This document shows positions 53,976 to 62,427 of a stretch of 64,000 nt of DNA, piece after piece. Location: contig DAOVIO010000005.1 in the NCBI GenBank assembly GCA_030673645.1, forward strand, positions 1-64,000, given 5' to 3'. The notes beneath the pieces were generated by a model. The model was not told the origin of the DNA, did not search any database, and was given only the letters and a program-made list of their open reading frames with translations. Positions within the stretch are counted from its first letter, which is position 1; each line of letters begins with the position of its first letter. The DNA is from JAGLSB01 sp023135955 (GTDB lineage Bacteria; Bacteroidota; Bacteroidia; Bacteroidales; GCA-2748055). Made by a program: the position numbers and the translations under genes.

Positions 53976-54536
53976 TTATGAATTAAATTTATTCATAGTA
54001 AACTTAATTCCAATGGTCCCAAAAGATTTAATTGATTCACAGGCGTGGTTAATTTTTTCAGTAAGGGTTTTAAGTTCTTCTTCTGTCCATTTTCCAAGAA
54101 CATGATCCACCTGATGTCCTTTCGGGAATACATTTCCAATACCAAAACGAAGTCGTGCAAATTCAGAAGTTCCCAAAGTTTGGATAATACTGGTTAAGCC
54201 ATTATGGCCGGCATCTCCACCTTTGGCCCGTAATCTAATCTTGCCATAAGGCAGGGCTATATCATCAGTAACTATGAGAAGGTTTTCGTCAGGAATTTTC
54301 AGCTTTTTAAGATAATAATTAACGGCATTGCCGCTAAGATTAACATAAGTGTTTGGCTTTAAAAGGTGGAAATGTCTGGATTTGTACTTTAATTCAGTAA
54401 TCCATCCATAACGCTTATCCATAAAAGTAATATTGGACGCCCCTGCAAGGGCATCCAATATATCAAAACCAATATTATGTCGGGAGTGAGCGTATTGCTC
54501 ACCGGGATTTCCTATTCCAGTGATCAGATACTTCAC
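53976..54536 (-). CDS. pth: Peptidyl-tRNA hydrolase
   Basis: The 186-residue enzyme has GIGNPGEQYAHSRHNIGFD with the catalytic His, and NTYVNLSGNAV and GGDAGHNGL, all family motifs. It frees peptides from stalled peptidyl-tRNA. It is 17 bases downstream of rplY, a typical pairing. The product is full length. Confidence 0.93.
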   Translation of the reverse strand: MKYLITGIGNPGEQYAHSRHNIGFDILDALAGASNITFMDKRYGWITELKYKSRHFHLLKPNTYVNLSGNAVNYYLKKLKIPDENLLIVTDDIALPYGKIRLRAKGGDAGHNGLTSIIQTLGTSEFARLRFGIGNVFPKGHQVDHVLGKWTEEELKTLTEKINHACESIKSFGTIGIKFTMNKFNS

Positions 54537-54553
54537 AATATAGAAGTTAGAGT

Positions 54554-55249
54554 TTAGCTTTTATCAGCACTGCCACCATCAGATGGAGTTTCTTTTCCTT
54601 CACCTTCAGTTCCTTCTTCGCCTTCTTCACCTTCTTCGCCTTCTTCGCCTTCTTCACCTTCTTCACCTTCAACCACAGCTTCTTCAATTTCCATACCTTT
54701 CAGGGCAATCCTTGATGAAACTACAGAAACAATCATAGAACGATGTGGATCGAGAATCTCCAAATTAGGATAATCAAGATCTCCAATTTTAATAACCTCG
54801 CTAATATCTAAATCTGTAATATCAATTTCAAGTTTCTCAGGCATATGTTCCAATAAACCCTGAACTTTAAGGTATCTTCTTCTTTGTCTCATTTTACCAC
54901 CATTTTTAATACCAATGGCGGCTCCTGTTAACAAAATAGGAAGTGTTGCAATTACAGGCTTACCCTCAAGTGCTTCAATAAAATCAATGTGAATGATACT
55001 GTCTGTAACAGGATGAAATTGAATTTCCTGCATTAAAGCTTTGTGCTTTTCACCTTCAATGTCGAGTTCGACAATAAATACATCAGGAGAATAAACAATC
55101 TTTTTAAATAGGTTTTCGTGAGCATAGAAGTGATAATTTGTTCCACCACCATACATTACACAAGGTACCATTTCCTGTTTTCTGAGAAGGCGTGTTTCGC
55201 CTTTACCCAATTTTTCTCTTTTCTTTACAGAGATTTGAATTGTTTTCAT
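54554..55249 (-). CDS. rplY: Ribosomal protein L25/Ctc with acidic tail
   Basis: The 231-residue protein has the long Ctc form: an N-terminal L25 domain (1-95, with KREKLGKGETRLLRKQ) and a C-terminal TL5-like domain up to about 190. It ends with a tail of EGEEGEEG repeats followed by a small Ser/Asp end. It binds 5S rRNA in the large subunit. The tail is encoded by six 9-base units at 54612-54665, which change in number without shifting the frame. Confidence 0.93.
   Translation of the reverse strand: MKTIQISVKKREKLGKGETRLLRKQEMVPCVMYGGGTNYHFYAHENLFKKIVYSPDVFIVELDIEGEKHKALMQEIQFHPVTDSIIHIDFIEALEGKPVIATLPILLTGAAIGIKNGGKMRQRRRYLKVQGLLEHMPEKLEIDITDLDISEVIKIGDLDYPNLEILDPHRSMIVSVVSSRIALKGMEIEEAVVEGEEGEEGEEGEEGEEGEEGTEGEGKETPSDGGSADKS
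54612..54665. repeat. 9-bp tandem repeat in rplY (acidic tail)
   Basis: Six units of CCTTCTTCG or CCTTCTTCA follow each other without gaps. On the minus strand they encode Glu-Gly-Glu triplets. The unit length is a multiple of three, so slippage changes tail length only. Confidence 0.85.
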
Positions 55250-55340
55250 AATTAAAATTGTGCTACTTAGAATTAAACAAAATTCCCCATCACACCAGGG
55301 ATATTTTTCCTTTTAAAAAAAAGGAGTGCAAATATAGTAA

Positions 55341-56279
55341 TTAAGTTATAAAATGCGAACTAATAGACTCGAAATTATATACTTTTCTAATTACTTCTGC
55401 AAAAATATCAGCAATAGTTAATACTTTTATTTTGTCCGATTGATTTTGGATTGGGATTGAATCGGTTACAAGAACTTCATCAATATATGACTGATTGATT
55501 CTTTCATATGCAGGTCCGGATAATACTGGGTGAGTTGCAATAACTCTAACAGATTTGGCTCCTCCATTTTTCATCATCTCAGCGGCAAGAGTAATTGTTC
55601 CGGCTGTGTCTATCATGTCATCGATGATGAAAATATTTTTACCTTCTATTTCACCTATGGCTCTGATTTCTTCAACAACATTTGGTTTTTTGCGGGTTTT
55701 GTAGCAAATCACCATATGGCAATCAAGAAAACGAGCGTAAGCATTTGCTCTTTTTGCACCACCCATATCAGGAGCTGCAATTGCCATATTATCAAGGCCG
55801 AGATTTTTCAAATAAGGAACAAAGACAGCAGAGGCATAAAGATGATCGACAGGGACATCAAAAAAACCTTGTAATTGATCAGCGTGCATATCCATGGTCA
55901 TTACTCTATCGACACCAGCCGACACCAATAAGTTAGCCTTTAGTTTAGCTCCGATTGATGATCGTGGTTTGTCTTTTCTGTCTTGACGGCCATAGCCAAA
56001 ATAGGGTAAAACTGCCACCACTTTATAAGCACTTGCCCTTTTTGCTGCATCGATCATTAAAAGTAACTCGAGAATATTTTCGGCAGGAGGATTAGTAGAT
56101 TGAATAATAAATACTATACAGCCTCTGACAGATTCTTCATAATAAGGTTGCATTTCGCCGTCGCTAAATTCCAGAACCGTTGTTTTTCCAAGTTCAACAC
56201 CGAAAGAGGTAGCAATTCTTTCGGCAAGTGGTCTTGAATTTCTGCCAGAAAAGAACTTGAGTGGAGCCGAATTTTTCAT
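55341..56279 (-). CDS. prs: Ribose-phosphate pyrophosphokinase
   Basis: The 312-residue enzyme has SGRNSRPLAERIA at the N terminus, an FFD-linked active site with MDMHADQLQGFFDVPVDH, and the PRPP-binding loop FIIDDMIDTAGTI. It makes PRPP from ribose-5-phosphate and ATP. It precedes rplY and pth, the standard Bacteroidota order. Confidence 0.94.
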   Translation of the reverse strand: MKNSAPLKFFSGRNSRPLAERIATSFGVELGKTTVLEFSDGEMQPYYEESVRGCIVFIIQSTNPPAENILELLLMIDAAKRASAYKVVAVLPYFGYGRQDRKDKPRSSIGAKLKANLLVSAGVDRVMTMDMHADQLQGFFDVPVDHLYASAVFVPYLKNLGLDNMAIAAPDMGGAKRANAYARFLDCHMVICYKTRKKPNVVEEIRAIGEIEGKNIFIIDDMIDTAGTITLAAEMMKNGGAKSVRVIATHPVLSGPAYERINQSYIDEVLVTDSIPIQNQSDKIKVLTIADIFAEVIRKVYNFESISSHFIT

Positions 56280-56319
56280 CTTGTTAAAGGATGGGTTTAT
56301 TGGTTTATATTTTCGCAGA

Positions 56320-56327
56320 CAAATGTA
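56320..56327 (-). promoter_or_regulatory. -7 promoter box for prs
   Basis: On the minus strand the bases are TACATTTG, an exact TAnnTTTG match, 40 bases upstream of the prs start codon at 56279. No -33 element is clear. Confidence 0.45.
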
Positions 56328-56492
56328 TGAAATCTTATATCAATATTTTGTCAATATTTGGGAAAAAGTTGTAAAAGAATAGGTTAATTATTTTATATCC
56401 TTTGACAAATTTATAATTGGTTTAGTTAAGATTAAGGTTTTTTTAATTATTTGGACAAGAGATCCGAGAATATTTACATAGTTTTTTAGGGC

Positions 56493-57083
56493 TTATTTTG
56501 AATATTCCTGAATAAATTTCAGGATTTCTTCTCTTCCAACTTTTGTAACTGATGAACTGAGAATTCGGGTTGGCAGCTCTTCCCAGTTTTCAAACAGACT
56601 TTCCTCAAATGCTTTCAGATTATTATGTAATACCTTTTTATTTATTTTGTCAGATTTTGTAAACACAATATTAAAAGGTACTTGTTTTTCTCCAAGCCAG
56701 GTAATAAATTCAAGATCGATCTTCTGTGGTTTGAGTCTTGAGTCGATTAGGACGAAAACGCAAACTAAGCTCTCTCTTTTAAGAATATATTCTTCAATTA
56801 ATAATCCGAATCTCTCCCTATCTTTTTTGCTGACTTTTGCATAGCCATAACCCGGTAAATCTACCAGATACCAATTATCTTCAATTAAAAAGTGGTTGAT
56901 GAGTCTTGTTTTGCCTGGAGTAGTTGATGTTTTTGCCAGACTCTTCCTTCCTGTTAGCATGTTAATAAGAGAGGATTTTCCTACATTGGACCTGCCAATA
57001 AAAGCAAATTCCGGTTGTTTAGTATTAGGACATTCACTGTTTTTCTGACTGCTTTTAATAAATACAGCCTTTTTAATTATCAT
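56493..57083 (-). CDS. engB: Ribosome-biogenesis GTPase YsxC/EngB
   Basis: The 196-residue GTPase has G1 GRSNVGKSSLIN, a G2-like TSTTPGKTR, G3 LPGYGYAK and G4 FTKSDK. EngB acts in assembly of the large ribosomal subunit. It begins inside the end of the upstream thioesterase gene (4-base overlap), which implies translational coupling. Confidence 0.93.
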   Translation of the reverse strand: MIIKKAVFIKSSQKNSECPNTKQPEFAFIGRSNVGKSSLINMLTGRKSLAKTSTTPGKTRLINHFLIEDNWYLVDLPGYGYAKVSKKDRERFGLLIEEYILKRESLVCVFVLIDSRLKPQKIDLEFITWLGEKQVPFNIVFTKSDKINKKVLHNNLKAFEESLFENWEELPTRILSSSVTKVGREEILKFIQEYSK

Positions 57084-57472
57084 TTTTTATCTCCTATTAA
57101 TCGTTCAAAAGCATCTTCATTAATAACTGCTCTTATATGAGTAGCATTCGCAATTTCCGATGAAATTGTACGTACACTAATCTCGAATGTCATTTTTCGT
57201 CCTGAAACATCAGTTAATCGGGATAAACACTCAATATTTGTGCCCTCTGTCACAGGTATTTTATGCTCAAACTGAAATTCTATTCCAACAGTACTGTATC
57301 CTTGTGGGAGATATCCCTGAACAGAAGAAAGCGCGACATACTCCATAAATGCAATGATTCTGGAACTGGCTAATACCGGCATATGTTCACTTCCGAAAAT
57401 TGTGGCAATATCTTCCTTACTAACAGTTCGACTGACAGCATTTTCAATTCCAGGTTGCAGATTTAGTATCAT
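57080..57472 (-). CDS. Hotdog thioesterase-like protein (FlK family)
   Basis: The 130-residue protein has a hotdog fold with HMPVLASSRIIAFMEYVA and IEFQFEHKIPV, as in FlK-type thioesterases. The substrate is not defined by sequence. It is upstream of engB and overlaps it by 4 bases. Confidence 0.75.
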   Translation of the reverse strand: MILNLQPGIENAVSRTVSKEDIATIFGSEHMPVLASSRIIAFMEYVALSSVQGYLPQGYSTVGIEFQFEHKIPVTEGTNIECLSRLTDVSGRKMTFEISVRTISSEIANATHIRAVINEDAFERLIGDKK

Positions 57473-57592
57473 GAAATAAGTTAATTAGAGTTGCTGGTTT
57501 GTCTGGTAAATAGAATCTGGTAACAAGTAACCCACATTATTTTATCAAATTTATGATTTTTATTTCGAAGTAACTATTTCGTAGTTAATTTT

Positions 57593-57620
57593 CCAACCAC
57601 TAACCGCTAACCGCCAATTC
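57593..57620. repeat. Dispersed repeat fragment (CTAACCGCTAACCG type)
   Basis: CCACTAACCGCTAACCGCC is another member of the low-complexity intergenic repeat family and lies immediately after the manA stop codon. It has no coding function. Confidence 0.5.
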
Positions 57621-58607
57621 CTAATCCTCCCTTATATATATTTCCAGTAAACGGCTTTCATTAATCGGAATTAATTCTAATTTTTTTATTTCCGCGGGTA
57701 TTAATACAGTTTCCCCATAGTTTAGGGTTATTTCTTCTGTTTCGGAATATTTAATTAATACTTTTCCTGATATACACATGTAAATAACAAAGGAATCGAT
57801 AAAATTATAATCCTTTTCAACTGCACGATCGAACCAAATTAAGTTTGTTGTAAAATATTGGCAACTAACCAGATCAACAGTTTTATTGGATTTCTTCTCA
57901 TAAGGAGTAGAGTAATCAGAGTATGTCTTAAAGTCAATAACGTCTATTGCCAGATCAGTATGCAGTTCTCTGGTATTCCCATTTTTATCCTTACGGTTAA
58001 AATCATAGATACGATAAGTAATATCCGAAGTTTGTTGAACCTCTGCAATAATTATACCTGCACCTATGGCATGTACTCTTCCGGCTGGAATGAAAAACAC
58101 ATCTCCTTCTTTCGTTTTTTCTTCATTCAGAATTTCTTCCAGACTGTTGTTTTTTAAATGATGAAGATATTCATCCTGACCAATTCCAGGTTTAAAACTT
58201 GAAATTAATTTAGTTCCATTGTCAGCTTGAACAACATACCACATCTCAGTTTTTCCATAGGAATTATGTCTTTTCAGAGCTGTATTATCATCTGGATGAA
58301 CCTGAATACTGAGGTCATCATTAGCATCAATAAATTTGACAAGTAATGGAAACTGTGTTCCAAATTTTTCAAAAGTCTTATCACCCACCAGGTCACCCAT
58401 ATATATTCCGATAAGTTCCTGGATATTATTGCCTTTAAGGAATCCTTCTGAAACAACTGATATATTTCCTTCAACGGAAGATATTTCCCAGCTTTCACCA
58501 GCTTTATTACCTGCTTCCTTTTTATTGAGAATATTTTTTAATTTGCTCCCTCCCCAAATCTTATCAGAAATAATTGGAGTAAATTTTAACGGGTAAAGGC
58601 TATTCAT
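57621..58607 (-). CDS. manA: Class I mannose-6-phosphate isomerase
   Basis: The 328-residue enzyme has the zinc site in IQVHPDDNTALK, EMWYVV and VHAIGAG, and a C-terminal cupin half. It interconverts mannose-6-phosphate and fructose-6-phosphate, feeding GDP-mannose synthesis. It is 57 bases downstream of a Dabb gene. The short length fits the bacterial small type. Confidence 0.9.
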   Translation of the reverse strand: MNSLYPLKFTPIISDKIWGGSKLKNILNKKEAGNKAGESWEISSVEGNISVVSEGFLKGNNIQELIGIYMGDLVGDKTFEKFGTQFPLLVKFIDANDDLSIQVHPDDNTALKRHNSYGKTEMWYVVQADNGTKLISSFKPGIGQDEYLHHLKNNSLEEILNEEKTKEGDVFFIPAGRVHAIGAGIIIAEVQQTSDITYRIYDFNRKDKNGNTRELHTDLAIDVIDFKTYSDYSTPYEKKSNKTVDLVSCQYFTTNLIWFDRAVEKDYNFIDSFVIYMCISGKVLIKYSETEEITLNYGETVLIPAEIKKLELIPINESRLLEIYIRED

Positions 58608-58664
58608 TTCTTCTATTTTATTTAATAACCGTGATCAAATGTGATGTGATTATTCAAATCTATT

Positions 58665-58961
58665 TTAATCCTGGACCATATAATCAACAACTGCAATTTC
58701 CTTGTCTAGTTTTCCTAAATGATCTATTAGTTTAACATGTTGAGGATGTACCTGATATTCCTTAAGTCCCTGCTCATCATTGAATTCAGCAAAGAGCGCA
58801 AGGTCGAATGCCGATTCCCGAGGACTAAAGTTAATACCTGCCTCAATATTTATGACTGAAGGAATTGATGTACCCAGATCATCTATCATTTTTTTTAATT
58901 CTTTCAGATCTTCTTGTTTATTTTGAGTTTTTATTTTGAAAAAAACGATATGTTTTATCAT
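58665..58961 (-). CDS. Dabb (stress-responsive A/B barrel) protein
   Basis: The 98-residue protein starts MIKHIVFFKIK, the family opening, and includes DLALFAEFNDEQGLKEYQVHPQHV. Dabb proteins are dimeric alpha-beta barrels with varied, often unknown, roles. It lies upstream of manA on the same strand. Confidence 0.85.
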   Translation of the reverse strand: MIKHIVFFKIKTQNKQEDLKELKKMIDDLGTSIPSVINIEAGINFSPRESAFDLALFAEFNDEQGLKEYQVHPQHVKLIDHLGKLDKEIAVVDYMVQD

Positions 58962-59062
58962 GATTAAATGTTTTTTTTACAAATTTGTATATTAAGCTAA
59001 CGAAAAGCAAAGTTATAATGTTTAAGTCAAAATAAATAATATGTCATATTCCGGAATTGATA

Positions 59063-59098
59063 TGTTGGTACTGGTTGCCGGGAAGAAAAGAACCAGCA
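59063..59098. repeat. Dispersed repeat fragment (GGTTGCCGGG / CCAGCAACC)
   Basis: The bases TACTGGTTGCCGGG and AACCAGCAACC form an imperfect inverted pair and belong to the same repeat family as 10985-11190 and 38285-38390. It is just upstream of the uridine-kinase remnant. Confidence 0.5.
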
Positions 59099-59131
59099 AC
59101 CATTTTTCAAATATCATTAATCAGGATACAA

Positions 59132-59323
59132 GATAAAATTAAAAACAGGTAAGGTATTAAACAACCTACTTATTCTTATCTGACTTGTACTCGCAATAAA
59201 GAAACGATTAATGTTGAACCTACAAAAAGATATGCCGATATTATTGTGCCTCAGGGTGGTAATAATTCGGTTGCTATAAATGTTTTAACTACTATTACTA
59301 AAGAGAGACTTGGACTGCAATAA
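59132..59323 (+). pseudogene. Internally deleted uridine kinase remnant
   Basis: One frame reads DKIKNR, a stop, GIKQPTYSYLTCTRNKETI and then NVEPTKRYADIIVPQGGNN to a TAA at 59321. The first part matches the middle of uridine kinase and the second matches its C-terminal part (PTKRYADIIVP). The two are joined at a VEP/EPT overlap, so about 80 intervening residues and the whole N-terminal half with the P-loop are missing. There is an in-frame stop. It is a relic, not an active gene; an intact copy may lie elsewhere. Confidence 0.7.
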
Positions 59324-59364
59324 TATTGCATGCTAATACCTTATTTTTATAGAAAATTAATCTT

Positions 59365-60084
59365 ATGCTGGATCATATTTCACCGGAGAACCTTCTCTTT
59401 TTAGATATTGAGACGGTTCCACAGACAGCTACTCATGATGAAATGGGTGATGCTGAAAAAAACCTTTGGGCTAAAAAAGCAGGGTTTTTGATAAAAGACA
59501 ATGAAAATCCGGAAGATATTTTTCAACGTTCCGGAATTTATGCTGAATTTGGGAAAATTATATGCATATCTGTTGGACATTTGCATGTTCAGGATGGAAA
59601 GCCTGGCGCTAGAATAAAGTCTTTTTATGGGGATGATGAAGCTAAACTATTGATGGATCTTAAGCAAATGCTGACTAAATATTCAAAAGTCAGGGATTTT
59701 TCACTTTGTGCACATAATGGCAAGGAGTTTGATTTTCCCTATATAGCCAGGCGCATGCTCATAAATTCGATTGTTCTCCCATCGGAGTTCGATATAGCAG
59801 GAAAGAAACCATGGGAAATCAAACATATAGATACCATGGAATTGTGGAAATTCGGTGATTTTAAAAATTATACCTCCCTCGAACTTTTATGCAATGTTTT
59901 TAAAATACCAACTCCAAAAGATGATATTGATGGATCGCAGGTGGCTGCTGTTTATTATGAGGATAAGGACCTTGCCAGAATTGTAAAGTATTGTGAAAGG
60001 GATGTTATTTCTATTATTCAGTTGATGCTTAAATTCAAATGTAGGGATGTTATTCCTCAGGAAGACATTGAAGTGATTGGGTGA
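59365..60084 (+). CDS. PolB-type 3'-5' exonuclease-like protein
   Basis: The 239-residue protein has an RNase H-like exonuclease fold with the first acidic pair in LFLDIETVPQ, an Asn/Asp motif in CAHNGKEFDFPYIARRML, and YCERDVISIIQLMLKF as the last acidic motif. It fits the group of predicted 3'-5' exonucleases related to the DNA polymerase B exonuclease domain. It stands alone on the plus strand. Confidence 0.82.
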   Translation: MLDHISPENLLFLDIETVPQTATHDEMGDAEKNLWAKKAGFLIKDNENPEDIFQRSGIYAEFGKIICISVGHLHVQDGKPGARIKSFYGDDEAKLLMDLKQMLTKYSKVRDFSLCAHNGKEFDFPYIARRMLINSIVLPSEFDIAGKKPWEIKHIDTMELWKFGDFKNYTSLELLCNVFKIPTPKDDIDGSQVAAVYYEDKDLARIVKYCERDVISIIQLMLKFKCRDVIPQEDIEVIG

Positions 60085-60101
60085 TAAGGATATTCACTTA
60101 A

Positions 60102-60911
60102 CTAATTATCAAGGAAGTACTTTACATTTTTAAGAAAAAGATCTGTTTGCTCGGCATGCACCCAATGACCTGAATTCGGAATGCTAACAATATCAGCTAC
60201 TGGAAATATGCTTTGGATTATGGAATAATCATGATCGCTTATGTAGTCAGAATCGGCTCCTTTAATAAAGAGTACCGGAAAACCTTCTACTCCCGTTCCG
60301 TTATTTATTTCCTTAGAATTTAATCCATCAAGAATGCTTGGCAAATTATCATGAAGACTTTTGAGATTAATCTTCCATTCAAAGCTATTTTTGTCTTTCC
60401 GTTGTATATTTTTAAGTAGAAATTGTCTGATTCTTGGCGATTTGATTGTGTCTGCAAGTATCATATCAATTTCAATTCTGGAATCTACCTTTTCCAAATC
60501 TACTTTTATCAATGCTTGTATTATGTTCATATGATCGACTGTTTGTGGGGCGGGTTGATCCAGACTGATATATGAGCGTGGTGAAATATCAACAACTGTA
60601 AGAGATTGCACCATCTCTGGATAATCAACCGCAAAGAACATACAAGCCTTCCCACCCATTGAATGCCCTAACAGACTAGCCTTTTTTAAAGATTGCTGTT
60701 CCATAAATTCCAAAAGGTCATTCTTTAATAAAGTATAGTTATGATCTAAAGTATGTGGAGATCTTCCATGGTTCCTCCAATCAATTATAAATACCTCATG
60801 AGTTTTTGCCAATTCACGTCCAATACCAACCCAATTGTCAGATGCACCATATAAACCATGAGCAATAACAAGGGGAGGCCCTTCGCCAATTTTTCTGAAT
60901 GACATGTGCAT
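60102..60911 (-). CDS. Alpha/beta hydrolase (YbfF-like esterase)
   Basis: The 269-residue enzyme has HGLYGASDNW, the nucleophile elbow GHSMGGKA, an Asp in KGADSDYI and the His in NSGHWVHAEQ, a complete Ser-Asp-His triad. YbfF-like proteins hydrolyse acyl-CoA or ester substrates. The true substrate is unknown. It is convergent with the exonuclease gene. Confidence 0.85.
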   Translation of the reverse strand: MHMSFRKIGEGPPLVIAHGLYGASDNWVGIGRELAKTHEVFIIDWRNHGRSPHTLDHNYTLLKNDLLEFMEQQSLKKASLLGHSMGGKACMFFAVDYPEMVQSLTVVDISPRSYISLDQPAPQTVDHMNIIQALIKVDLEKVDSRIEIDMILADTIKSPRIRQFLLKNIQRKDKNSFEWKINLKSLHDNLPSILDGLNSKEINNGTGVEGFPVLFIKGADSDYISDHDYSIIQSIFPVADIVSIPNSGHWVHAEQTDLFLKNVKYFLDN

Positions 60912-60987
60912 GTTCTTATAATTTATTTTTGGGTCACCACTGATTATTTTAATCGTGTACCAGAATATTTTATTGATTTAGTTTAAA

Positions 60988-61701
60988 TCAGGATAATTGT
61001 TGCAGATATAATCGAATAGTATTCTCGAAGCCCAAATATATTGCATCAGATATCAATGCATGACCAATTGAAACTTCTAATAAGCCAGGAATATTTTCGT
61101 AAAAATATTTTAAGTTCTGTAAGTTTAGATCATGACCTGCATTAATTCCCAAACCTATTGAACCAGCAAATATAGCGGCATCTCTGAATGGAGCAATAGC
61201 AGCTTCTTTGTCATCTATAAACTTAATAGCGTAAGGTTCAGTATAAAGTTCAATCCTATCGCTTCCAGACTTTTTTGCTCCTTCAATATAAGTATGATTA
61301 GTATCTGTGAAAACAGATGACCTGATATTATTGGCCTTAAGTTCAGTAATAACATCTGTTAAAAAGTCATAATGTTTAACAGTATCCCAGCCTTCAGAAG
61401 AGGTTATAGCTCCGGGAGGATCTGGAACCAAAGTTACCTGATCTGGTTTAATCTCTTTTACAAGATCCAAAAAGTCACGGGAGGGATAACCTTCAATATT
61501 AAACTCTGTCCTTATTATGGGTTTGATATCTTTTACATCCTGATATCGAATATGTCTTTCGTCAGGGCGGGGATGAACTGTCACACCCTCTGCTCCAAAT
61601 TCCTGACAATCGATAGCGGCTTTTAAAACATTGGGAATATTTCCACCACGGGAGTTTCGGAGTGTTGCAATTTTATTTATATTTACACTTAATCTGCACA
61701 T
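60988..61701 (-). CDS. pdxJ: Pyridoxine 5'-phosphate synthase
   Basis: The 237-residue TIM barrel starts RLSVNINKIATLRNSRGG and includes VTVHPRPDERHIRYQDV and GLGINAGHDLNLQNL, the family motifs. It joins 3-amino-1-hydroxyacetone phosphate and DXP to give pyridoxine 5'-phosphate. It is divergent from the CBS gene, the order known from other Bacteroidota. Confidence 0.93.
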   Translation of the reverse strand: MCRLSVNINKIATLRNSRGGNIPNVLKAAIDCQEFGAEGVTVHPRPDERHIRYQDVKDIKPIIRTEFNIEGYPSRDFLDLVKEIKPDQVTLVPDPPGAITSSEGWDTVKHYDFLTDVITELKANNIRSSVFTDTNHTYIEGAKKSGSDRIELYTEPYAIKFIDDKEAAIAPFRDAAIFAGSIGLGINAGHDLNLQNLKYFYENIPGLLEVSIGHALISDAIYLGFENTIRLYLQQLS

Positions 61702-61752
61702 GTTAAAATGATTTTTTCAATACAAATTTATGATTTTTAAATCAATCGAGAT

Positions 61753-62418
61753 ATGTTAGCTAAAGATTTAATGTCGGATGTTGTTCCTGCTCTGAAAACC
61801 TCAGATACAGGATCGCAGGCATTATCCTGGATGGATATATTCCGGATTTCACATTTACCAATCGTAAATAATAGAGAATTTCTGGGATTAATTTCAGATA
61901 AAGACATCTATGATTTAAATATGGCAGAGGAAGCGATTGGATCTCATAGTCTATCTTTGTTTGGCCCTTATGTCTTTGTAGATCAGCATATTTACGAGGT
62001 AATTGAATTAGCGTCACGATTGAAGCTTAGTGTTATTCCTGTTCTCGACAGAAGGAAAAATTATAAGGGTTTAATAACTATTAATGATTTAGTAGAACAT
62101 TTTGCAGATCTTTCTGCTCTAAAGCATCCCGGGGGGATTTTAATATTGGAAGTAAATCAGAATGATTATTCACTTACTGAAATATCACAAATCGTCGAAA
62201 GCAATGATGCGAAAATTTTAAGTCTGTACATTTCATCTTCCGATAGTACAACTTTATTAGACATTACTGTCAAGATTAATCGAACCGATCTGAGCGCTGT
62301 GATAAAAACCTTCGAGAGGTACGAGTACAATATAAAAGCATCTTATCTTAAAGATGCAGAGGAGGAAGAACTATATCAGGATCGCTATGAATTATTCATG
62401 AAATACTTGAATACTTAA
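61753..62418 (+). CDS. CBS-pair protein with ACT-like C-terminal domain
   Basis: The 221-residue protein has two CBS motifs (about 5-60 and 70-130, with SHLPIVNNREFLGLISDKD and LSVIPVLDRRKNYKGLIT) and a C-terminal ACT-like fold (about 138-205). CBS pairs usually bind adenine nucleotides. The role is unknown; it precedes nadK by 9 bases, an order conserved in Bacteroidota. Confidence 0.83.
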   Translation: MLAKDLMSDVVPALKTSDTGSQALSWMDIFRISHLPIVNNREFLGLISDKDIYDLNMAEEAIGSHSLSLFGPYVFVDQHIYEVIELASRLKLSVIPVLDRRKNYKGLITINDLVEHFADLSALKHPGGILILEVNQNDYSLTEISQIVESNDAKILSLYISSSDSTTLLDITVKINRTDLSAVIKTFERYEYNIKASYLKDAEEEELYQDRYELFMKYLNT

Positions 62419-62427
62419 AAATATATT

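Larger units (their letters stand above)
58962..59364. other. Gap with repeat fragment and uridine-kinase remnant
   Basis: The gap of about 400 bases contains a repeat fragment at about 59063-59098 (GGTTGCCGGG and CCAGCAACC) and a degenerate uridine-kinase coding remnant at 59132-59323. The rest shows no promoter or gene of its own. Confidence 0.6.
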
